64,000 bases of DNA from DATFGK01 sp046712825. Its GTDB lineage: Bacteria > Actinomycetota > AC-67. The stretch is taken from contig JBKKCR010000096.1 in the NCBI GenBank assembly GCA_046712825.1, positions 1-64,000 of the forward strand, given 5' to 3'. A program made the position numbers and the translations under genes. Below, in pieces: positions 50,113-57,240 of this stretch (position 1 is its first letter; each line of letters starts with the position of its first letter). The notes below the pieces were generated by a model that searched no databases, had not been told where the DNA came from, and saw only the letters and a program-made list of their open reading frames with translations.

Positions 50113-50832
50113 ATGGTTTCCCTGCGCAGGATCCAGAAGGACTGGAACGAGTTCGGGAAGACCGATCCGTTGTGGGCCGTGATCACCGCCGAGGGTACGC
50201 GCGGTGGCAAGTGGGATGCGGACGCGTTCTTCGAGACCGGACGGACCGAGATCAGCCAAGTCATGCAAGTGATCGACGGGCTGGGTGTGCCGGTCGGGAG
50301 GGCGCGAGCGCTCGATTTCGGCTGCGGGGTCGGCAGGCTCTCGCGGGCGCTCGCCGATCATTTCGCGGAAGTCGTGGGGGTCGACATCGCGCCGTCCATG
50401 ATCGAGCTTGCCAACAAGATGAGCTCCGTCGACGGCCGGTGCACGTACGTCCTCAACGAGTCGGATGAGCTCCGCATGCTTCCGACCGACTCCTTCGACC
50501 TGGTTTACTCCAACATCACGCTCCAGCACATGCCCCCGCGCTACGGCTGCCGCTACCTTGAGGAGTTCTTGCGGGTCACGCGGCCCGAAGGATTGATCGT
50601 GTTCGAGCTGCTTCGCCCTCCGGACAGTCGCTACCGAAGGGCTCGAGCCTTCGCGGGCCACATCAGGAACCAGCTCATGAGACGGCCGTCGATGCACGCC
50701 TACTGGATGACTGGCCGAGCGGTTCGAAGGTTCTTCGATGGTCGAGGTGCTACGGTCCTCGACGAGGCGAACACGTATCACGACGGATACGCCCAGCGGG
50801 TCAGGTACTGCGTCGCGCCTGCGCGGACCTAG
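50113..50832 (+). CDS. Class I SAM-dependent methyltransferase (paralogue of 34643)
   Basis: 239 aa from ATG 50113. IQKDWNEFGKTDPLWAVIT, ALDFGCGVGRLSRALAD, GVDIAPSMIELANKM, DLVYSNITLQHMPPRYG, EGLIVFELLRPPDS. The N-terminal module and SAM motifs match the enzyme at 34643. It stands alone, flanked by convergent genes. In related clusters such enzymes methylate terminal sugars; here that is inference. Confidence 0.86.
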   Translation: MVSLRRIQKDWNEFGKTDPLWAVITAEGTRGGKWDADAFFETGRTEISQVMQVIDGLGVPVGRARALDFGCGVGRLSRALADHFAEVVGVDIAPSMIELANKMSSVDGRCTYVLNESDELRMLPTDSFDLVYSNITLQHMPPRYGCRYLEEFLRVTRPEGLIVFELLRPPDSRYRRARAFAGHIRNQLMRRPSMHAYWMTGRAVRRFFDGRGATVLDEANTYHDGYAQRVRYCVAPART

Positions 50833-50857
50833 GAGGGCTTGAGCGTGCGGCCCGAGC

Positions 50858-52333
50858 CTAGTTGGGGCCGCGGCGGTGGAGGAGCGCCGGGATCGTGCGG
50901 ACCAGAAGCCGCATGTCGAGCCACAGCGACCAGTTCTCGATGTACGCGAAGTCGAGCTTGATCATCTCTTCGTAGGTCAGCTCGTTCGATCCCGAGACCT
51001 GCCAATAGCCGGTGATGCCGGGGCGCACGGCGTGACGCTGATTGTCGACCGGGCCGAAATCCTGCGGCTCGACGGCGAGCGGCCGGGGGCCGACGAGCGA
51101 CATGTCGCCGCGGATGACGTTCCAAAGCTGCGGCAGCTCGTCGATCGACAGGCGGCGGATCAGTCGTCCGACCTTCGTGATACGCGGGTCGTCGTACACC
51201 TTGAACAGCAGCCCGTTGCTGACGTTGTGATCGCGGAGATCGATGATCAGTCGCTCGGCGCCGACGACCATCGAGCGGAACTTGAGCATGTGGAACACCT
51301 TGCCGTCGCGCCCGACACGGCGCTGCCGGTACAGGATCGGCCCGCGGTCGAGCACCTTGATGCCCAGCGCGACCGCCGCGAGGATCGGCGCGATCACGAA
51401 CATGATCAGCGAGCCGACGACGATGTCGAACAGGCGCTTGCCCGGGAGCGCGCGGTGGTGTTGCGCGATCTTGCCGAGCGGGATCAGCGGCAGTCCGCCG
51501 GCCTGAGTGACGAGTCCCGGGTGGAGGAAGAACTCGGACATCGGCGGCAACATCGAGAAGGACACGTCCCCTTCGGAACCCTTGACGCATTCGAGGATCG
51601 CCTCGTCGCTGCCGTCAGGCGCGAGCACCACGTGCTCGATGTCGGCGTCGGCGATCGCGCGCGAAAGCTCCTGCGCGGCGGGGAACGAAGGGACGAACCG
51701 CGTGTAGCCGTGACCGTTACCCGTCGGCAGCATCGCGACGGGAAGGAGTCCGACCTCGGGGAAGCTCATGAGCTTGTGGGAGAGCAGGCGCCCGTGCTTG
51801 CTGTCGCCGACGATCAGCGTGCGCCGCAGGCCGACGCCGCGGCGGCGTGACTCGACGAGCGTCAGCCAGGTGATGAGCCGCATCCCGATCAGCGCCGAGG
51901 CCGCGACGATCCCGAAACGGACGACGTCCTTGCGCACCCAAAAGGCGACGTCCGGCGCGATCGCGAACGCGACGAGAACCGTGAGGGCCGTCGGCATCCC
52001 GATCAGCGAGATCGCCCAGAGGACGCCCTGTGTTTCCAGGGTCGTCCGGAATCGGTACCAGTTGGAGACGTAGAGGACGGTGACGAGGGCGGCCGTGAGC
52101 GGTACAAGCGCCTTCAACGGTACGCCGGCCAGCGCGGCCGCTCCCCCTATCGCAAGAGCGTCGATCGGCAGGACCCGCGGTCCGTCCGCCCGGTGAACCG
52201 TGTCGAGGGCCCGGAGCCAGCGCGGGAACCGGCCGCCCGCCTTAACGGAGACATGCGTCTTGACCTGCGGCTTAGCAGGTCGAGGTGGGGCGAGGCGTTC
52301 CTCTACGGTGCCGGTTGCCATGTCAGTTGTCAC
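50858..52333 (-). CDS. Polyprenyl-phosphate sugar-1-phosphate transferase (WbaP-like)
   Basis: 491 aa from GTG 52333 (GGGG 6 nt upstream; ATG 52321 possible). Several N-terminal membrane helices, a CoA-binding-like middle (RRTLIVGDSKHGRLLSHKLM), then the catalytic bacterial sugar transferase domain: KRLFDIVVGSLIMFVIAPIL, GPILYRQRRVGRDGKVFHML, KFRSMVVGAE (KFRSM signature), RLSIDELPQLWNVIRGDMSL, VGPRP and PGITGYWQVSG. It starts glycan assembly by moving a sugar-1-phosphate onto undecaprenyl phosphate. This is the only initiating transferase seen in the locus. Confidence 0.93.
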   Translation of the reverse strand: MTTDMATGTVEERLAPPRPAKPQVKTHVSVKAGGRFPRWLRALDTVHRADGPRVLPIDALAIGGAAALAGVPLKALVPLTAALVTVLYVSNWYRFRTTLETQGVLWAISLIGMPTALTVLVAFAIAPDVAFWVRKDVVRFGIVAASALIGMRLITWLTLVESRRRGVGLRRTLIVGDSKHGRLLSHKLMSFPEVGLLPVAMLPTGNGHGYTRFVPSFPAAQELSRAIADADIEHVVLAPDGSDEAILECVKGSEGDVSFSMLPPMSEFFLHPGLVTQAGGLPLIPLGKIAQHHRALPGKRLFDIVVGSLIMFVIAPILAAVALGIKVLDRGPILYRQRRVGRDGKVFHMLKFRSMVVGAERLIIDLRDHNVSNGLLFKVYDDPRITKVGRLIRRLSIDELPQLWNVIRGDMSLVGPRPLAVEPQDFGPVDNQRHAVRPGITGYWQVSGSNELTYEEMIKLDFAYIENWSLWLDMRLLVRTIPALLHRRGPN

Positions 52334-52540
52334 GCGTGTCCCCTGTACATGTACGCAGGTTACGTCTGGGCCTTACACGCGGATAACGAATCCCCCTGCC
52401 ACTCGATTCGACGGCGAGCCAAGGAATCCTCTCTAAGCGGTAAGTTCGGGCGACTATGGGTGATCCGGTCGAGACTCCGAGTGAGTCGAACTGGTTAGTG
52501 GAGGGGCGGCGGCCAGGCGACGGGCTACACTCGGCCCTCG
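52334..52540. promoter_or_regulatory. Divergent promoter region between WbaP-like gene and GT4
   Basis: On the minus strand TAACCT (about 52365-52370) precedes a GGGG ribosome site for the WbaP-like gene. On the plus strand TACACT (52526-52531) ends 9 nt before ATG 52541, giving a leaderless GT4 transcript. TGTACATGTACA (about 52342-52353) is a perfect 12-bp palindrome between the minus-strand -10 and start codon and could be an operator. Confidence 0.45.
52526..52531 (+). promoter_or_regulatory. Putative -10 element for a leaderless transcript (GT4 at 52541)
   Basis: TACACT ends 9 nt before ATG 52541; the gap has no ribosome-binding sequence. Confidence 0.5.
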
Positions 52541-53710
52541 ATGCGCTTGGCCGTTTACCACCCCTGGACATACCTGCAAGGCGGGATCGAGCGGATCCTC
52601 GTCGAGCTCTTCCGTCGAAGCAGACACTCCTGGACTCTCTATACCCACCGATTCGAGTCGGAAGGAACGTTCCCGGAGCTTTCGAGTAATCCGGTCGTCG
52701 AGCTGTCACCGAGAGTGTCGGTGAAGCGATCGCTGGGCCCCCTTGCCCACGCTGCGTGGACGATGGGGAGGGCTCGCCTTCCCGAGCAAGGCAACAAGGC
52801 GCTTCTGGTGTCTTCGGAGGGGCTGGGTGACTTCATCGTCGCCCGCAACCGCCTGCCGGCCGTCTGCTACTGCCACACGCCGCTCAAGATCTTCCACGAC
52901 CCCGCCACGAACCAGGCGCTCAAGCGCCGCGATCCGCGCAAGGCACTCGCCTTGTCCTTGCTCGGCCCGGCTTTCAACGTCGCCGACCGGCGCATGTGGC
53001 GGCGCTTCCGGCACGTGTTCGTCAGCAGTGAGGAGATCAGGGGCCGCGCCGAGCGCGCCGGTCTGCGTCCGTCGGGTCCGGTCGAGATCCTTCCGCCCGG
53101 CGTCGATCTCGAGTGGTTCAGCGACGACGGGAACCCGCGAGAGCGGTTCCTGCTCGTCGCGGGTCGCGTGAAGTGGTGGAAGAACATCGAGCTCGCGATC
53201 TCCGGGCTCGCCGAAGCGCATCGCCGCGGCTCGACCGCGCCGATGGTGATCGCCGGCGGCGTCGATCCACTCGACGGGGAGTATCTGGACCGTCTGCGCG
53301 CGCAGGCCAGCGGCCTGCCGGTGACGTTCGAGACCGAGCCCACACAGGAGCGGCTGCGGGAGCTCTACCGCCGCTGCGCGGCTCTCGTCCTTCCGACGCT
53401 CAACGAGGACTTCGGCATGGTGCCGCTCGAGGCTATGGCGTGCGGAGCCCCCGTCGTGGCCGTCGACTCCGGCGGCCCACGTGAGACCGTCGTGCCGGGG
53501 AAGACGGGCTGGCTCGTGCCGCCAACGCCGGAGGCGTTCGCCGAGGCGATCGCGCGAGCGACCTCCGGTGAAGGGCCCATCCCCGGCGTTCGCGAGGCTG
53601 CACGGGCCCGCGCCGAGCAATTCACCTGGGGGAGATTCGTAAACCGACTGGACGACGTGATGGAGGCGGTGGCGCTACAGGAACCCGAGCGAGGACAACG
53701 CGGCCCGTAG
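52541..53710 (+). CDS. Family 4 glycosyltransferase
   Basis: 389 aa from ATG 52541. LAVYHPWTYLQGGIERILVE (acceptor loop), VCYCHTPLKIFHDPATNQAL, ILPPGVDLEWFSDD, LLVAGRVKWWKNIELAISGL, and EDFGMVPLEAMACGAPVVAV (EX7E region). Retaining GT-B fold. Its 3' end overlaps the convergent GT4 gene by 36 nt. Confidence 0.89.
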   Translation: MRLAVYHPWTYLQGGIERILVELFRRSRHSWTLYTHRFESEGTFPELSSNPVVELSPRVSVKRSLGPLAHAAWTMGRARLPEQGNKALLVSSEGLGDFIVARNRLPAVCYCHTPLKIFHDPATNQALKRRDPRKALALSLLGPAFNVADRRMWRRFRHVFVSSEEIRGRAERAGLRPSGPVEILPPGVDLEWFSDDGNPRERFLLVAGRVKWWKNIELAISGLAEAHRRGSTAPMVIAGGVDPLDGEYLDRLRAQASGLPVTFETEPTQERLRELYRRCAALVLPTLNEDFGMVPLEAMACGAPVVAVDSGGPRETVVPGKTGWLVPPTPEAFAEAIARATSGEGPIPGVREAARARAEQFTWGRFVNRLDDVMEAVALQEPERGQRGP

Positions 53711-54709
53711 CTGCTCGGCGGCGTCGGACCAGCGCCACGCGGGCGGTGGGCCGAAGGCGACCTCGCCGCGGAGCGCATCTCGCATCGCGGAAGCCCACGC
53801 TTCGACGTCCCCCGGACGCACGAACCTCGCGGCGTCTCCCGTGCTCTCGTGCAGCACCGGGATGTCAGACACCAACGCCGGCACGCCGCACGCGAGCGCC
53901 TCGACGGGGGGGAGTCCGAAGCCTTCGTAGCGCGACGGGAACACCAGCGCGGCCGCGCCCGTGAGCAACGAGCGCAGGTCCTCGTTCGGCAGGTATCCGA
54001 TGACCTGGACGGTCGGGGCGTCCGGGATGTGAACGGGCCCGAAGTTGGAGTGCGGACGGCCGACGACGACCAGGCGGTGCGGGGTCTCAGCGACGATGGA
54101 GAGATGTGCCGCGACCGCGGTTGCAACGTCCTTGCGCGGGTCGGCCCAGCCGACGCACAAGAGATACGGCTCGGTGAGTCCCAGACGCCCCTTTGCTGCC
54201 GCGACGGCATCGGGTGTGGCGGGTCCGTACCCGTCATCGAGCGCGTTCCGTACCGCGAAGACGCGGTCGGGGGAGTAGCCACCGGCGATGAGCTCCCGCC
54301 GGACCTGCTCGCTCGGCGTGAGGATCCCGCGAGCCCGTTTCGCGGACGCCCCGGCCAGCCGGCCGTAGAGGCGGCCGATCCGGCTGAACCACGTGGGGTC
54401 GATCTCCCAGCCGAGGTCGTGGATCATCACGATGCTTCGTCGCACTGCGAGAGGTGCGGTGTTGGCCAACGAGATGATCGGGCGTCGCCCGGCCGCCCGC
54501 GGCAGCAGGACCTGCTCCCAGACGTGCTCGCCGAACCGCCCGGGAGGCGCCCAAACCGCTCGATCCACTCGGGGGTCGTCGGCGCCCGCTGGGGCGATAA
54601 CCTCGAGTCGGAGCCCCGCAGCCCGGCCACCGTCCACCAGGCCCCTCCCGACCCGGTGGATGCCGGTAGCCGCCCCCCGCAAGAAGCGGCCGTTGACGAC
54701 CAGACTCAC
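53675..54709 (-). CDS. Family 4 glycosyltransferase
   Basis: 344 aa from GTG 54709 (AAGGGAG 5 nt upstream). LVVNGRFLRGAATGIHRVGR, MIHDLGWEIDPTWFSR, LTPSEQVRRELIAGGYSPDR, YLLCVGWADPRKDVATAVAA, FPSRYEGFGLPPVEALACGV. This is the mannosyl/rhamnosyltransferase-like subgroup (WbaZ/MtfB style). Last glycan gene before the copper cluster. Confidence 0.89.
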   Translation of the reverse strand: MSLVVNGRFLRGAATGIHRVGRGLVDGGRAAGLRLEVIAPAGADDPRVDRAVWAPPGRFGEHVWEQVLLPRAAGRRPIISLANTAPLAVRRSIVMIHDLGWEIDPTWFSRIGRLYGRLAGASAKRARGILTPSEQVRRELIAGGYSPDRVFAVRNALDDGYGPATPDAVAAAKGRLGLTEPYLLCVGWADPRKDVATAVAAHLSIVAETPHRLVVVGRPHSNFGPVHIPDAPTVQVIGYLPNEDLRSLLTGAAALVFPSRYEGFGLPPVEALACGVPALVSDIPVLHESTGDAARFVRPGDVEAWASAMRDALRGEVAFGPPPAWRWSDAAEQLRAALSSLGFL

Positions 54710-54938
54710 GTGGCTCCCTTCAGCGTTCTCGGCGGGTGCGAGCGTAGCGGCGCAGCAGGATAGAGGCCCTGGTCCGGCATGTCACGGGGCAGATTCACCG
54801 ACCTTCCGAATGGGCAGGAAACCACCCAGGGCACGACGAACCAAACGGAATGCTACTGTCCGGTCGGAATTTTTCTGGAGCATGAAGATCGGACCGCGTC
54901 GGACGCGACGTGAAACACCCTGGGGAGGGAGCCAACTC
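54710..54938. other. Intergenic leader of the copper/quinoprotein operon
   Basis: No gene is seen. It contains the short palindromic sequence GCGTCGGACGC (about 54896-54907) and ends with the ribosome site GGGAGGGAG 8 nt before the first ATG. TACGCT on the minus strand may be the promoter of the GT4 gene. Confidence 0.4.
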
Positions 54939-56840
54939 ATGCATGGGCGTATCCGGGTCGTGCTCCTTGTCGGCAGCATCGTCGCGGCGGGTCTCGGCGT
55001 CGCAGCGGCGGCGCCATCGCCCGTCCACCCGCTCCCGCACCCCCTTCCCGAGCCCGGCTTTCTCGAGCCCGTCCCGGCAGGCGAGTGCACGTCCACGAAC
55101 GAGTACGAGTCCAAGCTATGGTCCGGCTACGGGGACAAGTGCAAGCGGCTCCACTTCGTCTTCGGCCCGATCATCGCGAAGCCCGGCCAGAACGACGTCC
55201 TCATCGAGCCGGTCACCATCCAGAAGCCGGCCTACGACGGATACATCGTGCGGTTCCGGCCCGACCTGGTGGACGTGACCGGGCAGCCCCCGCCGATCGA
55301 GGAGATCCACCTCCACCATGCCACTTGGCTGAACGTCTATCCGCAATACGGCAGCGGCCCCTTCTTCGCCGCCGGTGAGGAGAAGACGATCGCCACCTTC
55401 CCGCCGGGCTACGGCATGCACGTCGGCGCGACCGACACGTGGCTGCTGCTCTACATGGTGCACAACGCGATCCAGTCGCCGCGGCCGGTCTGGATCACCT
55501 ACGACGTCGACTTCGTTGCCGAGGAGGACGCCGAGGCGCTCGGAATCGTTCCGGTGAAGCCGGTCTGGCTGGACGTGCAGCAGAAGCCGATCGCCCCCGG
55601 TGCGACGGATACGGGCGGCAACCCGGTGTTCAACGTTCAGCGCGGGTTCGGCGCCACCGACTCGGCGCTCTTCGGCGATCCGGCCATCGGTGCGGGTACC
55701 GGACGGAACGTGTGCTCGTGGCCCGAACAGAACTGCGCGCGCCATGACGTCTACGGCAATGTGACGCCGCAACAAGGCGTGCCGATCACGGTCCCCGGTG
55801 CCGACTGGACGGTGGGGGAAGGCTTCGAAGGCACGTTGATCGGGATCGGCGGGCACCTGCATCCCGGTGGGATCCGCGACGAGGTGAGCCTCGTCCGGAA
55901 CGGCGTCGAGAAACCGATCTTCTTCTCTGAGGCCGTCCCGTGGGAGCACAACGACATCAACGGCAACGGGAAGATCGACGCAGGCGTCTACGACGAGCTG
56001 GACTCGTGGGACTTCTCGATGACGGTGACCGGCTCGACGCTGGGATGGAAGGTCAAGATCAAGGAAGGCGACGTCCTCCGGCTCAACGCGATCTACGACT
56101 CCCAGAACGCCTCGTGGTACGAGAACATGGGGATCGTCGTCGCGATGGTCGCCCCCGCGGAGACGGAGCGGGAAGATGCGCTTCACAACGGACCAGGCGT
56201 CGACGTCTTCGACGACAACGTGATCCTGGATCAGGGACTGCCGGTGATGGCGACGGAGGCTCCAGGATGGCCGACGCCGTCGTGCGCGCCCGACGCGGTG
56301 AGCGCGACGAAGCGGCTCTGCCTGCGCGGTCAGGTGACGCACGGGCACATGGAGGAGGCCAGCCACCATGGCGGCGCCGCAGGACCGGCCCTCCCGGAGG
56401 CGCCCGGGCCGATGGTCGACCAGCTCGTTTCAGTCGGGTTCACGTACGGGCAGGCGGACCTCGGTCTCGCGGGAACCATGGGCGTCCCGCAGCTGAAGCT
56501 CGGGAAGTCGGCGCGTTTCTGGAACCTCGATTCGCCGCTCGATATCTGGCACACCTGGACCCGCTGCAAGGAACCGTGCACCGGCGGTACGGGGATCTCG
56601 TATCCGCTCGCGAACGGCGGAACCGGGCTGAGCGACACGATGGACTTCGATTCGACCGAGATCGGCTACGGCCTGTTCTTTTCTCCGGCGAGCGGCCAGC
56701 TGGGCGGCCCGAACAAGTCGACGGGCGAGGCGCTGCAGGATGGGCTCTTCTGGGACTTCACGCCATCCCAGACCGGCACGTTCTCGCTGTTCTGCCGGAT
56801 CCATCCGTTCATGCGCGGCGTGTTCCAAGTCGTGGAGTAA
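54939..56840 (+). CDS. Exported PHM/DBM-like copper protein fused to a C-terminal cupredoxin
   Basis: 633 aa. ATG 54939 with GGGAGGGAG 8 nt upstream. Signal peptide to about residue 25. The main part has a spread of potential copper ligands in the order seen in type II ascorbate-dependent monooxygenases (PHM/DBM): H124-x-H126-H127 in EEIHLHHATW, H161, H175 in LLYMVHNAI, H306-x-H308 in IGIGGHLHPGG, and M397 in YENMGIVVAMV. An EF-hand-like DINGNGKIDAG lies at 339-349. From about residue 515 follows a cupredoxin with H538, C619, H622 and M625 (CRIHPFMRG). First gene of a four-gene operon. The PHM relationship is my inference from ligand order; the cupredoxin is well supported. Confidence 0.7.
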   Translation: MHGRIRVVLLVGSIVAAGLGVAAAAPSPVHPLPHPLPEPGFLEPVPAGECTSTNEYESKLWSGYGDKCKRLHFVFGPIIAKPGQNDVLIEPVTIQKPAYDGYIVRFRPDLVDVTGQPPPIEEIHLHHATWLNVYPQYGSGPFFAAGEEKTIATFPPGYGMHVGATDTWLLLYMVHNAIQSPRPVWITYDVDFVAEEDAEALGIVPVKPVWLDVQQKPIAPGATDTGGNPVFNVQRGFGATDSALFGDPAIGAGTGRNVCSWPEQNCARHDVYGNVTPQQGVPITVPGADWTVGEGFEGTLIGIGGHLHPGGIRDEVSLVRNGVEKPIFFSEAVPWEHNDINGNGKIDAGVYDELDSWDFSMTVTGSTLGWKVKIKEGDVLRLNAIYDSQNASWYENMGIVVAMVAPAETEREDALHNGPGVDVFDDNVILDQGLPVMATEAPGWPTPSCAPDAVSATKRLCLRGQVTHGHMEEASHHGGAAGPALPEAPGPMVDQLVSVGFTYGQADLGLAGTMGVPQLKLGKSARFWNLDSPLDIWHTWTRCKEPCTGGTGISYPLANGGTGLSDTMDFDSTEIGYGLFFSPASGQLGGPNKSTGEALQDGLFWDFTPSQTGTFSLFCRIHPFMRGVFQVVE

Positions 56841-56852
56841 GGAGGATCGTCG

Positions 56853-57218
56853 ATGAGATCTCGCACCGACAAGCGTCGTGGTTCCGTGTTGATCGCGCTC
56901 GTCGCGGTGGTCGCCGTGCTGGCGATGCTGACGCCGGCGAGCGCCGCACCGTCGTTCGTGGTCGCCGGGCCCGGCAACGCCGCCTCGCCCGTCTACTACA
57001 CGCCGTTCGTCGTTCTGCAGAAGGGTCAGCCGCTCAACTTCGTCAACCTCGATATCGCGCCTCACGATGTTCGCTCGACGAGCGGCCTGTTCTTCTCTGC
57101 CTTGATCACCATCGGCAAGAAGACGGCGGTCAATGGCGTCCAGAACCTGGCGAAGGGTTCCTACAAGTTCTACTGCTCGCTCCACCCGATCATGAAAGGC
57201 ACGCTCCGGGTCATCTGA
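56853..57218 (+). CDS. Small exported cupredoxin
   Basis: 121 aa; AAGGAGG lies 7 nt before the ATG. Signal peptide to about residue 32 (PASA-AP), then a single plastocyanin-like domain: PLNFVNLDIAPHDVRS with H71, and YKFYCSLHPIMKGTLRV with C108, H111 and M114, the four ligands of a type 1 copper centre. Shares NLDIAxHDV with the C-terminal domain of the quinoprotein at 59012. Probably a soluble electron carrier between the neighbours. Confidence 0.85.
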   Translation: MRSRTDKRRGSVLIALVAVVAVLAMLTPASAAPSFVVAGPGNAASPVYYTPFVVLQKGQPLNFVNLDIAPHDVRSTSGLFFSALITIGKKTAVNGVQNLAKGSYKFYCSLHPIMKGTLRVI

Positions 57219-57240
57219 CGTCTCGACGCGAGGACGAGTC

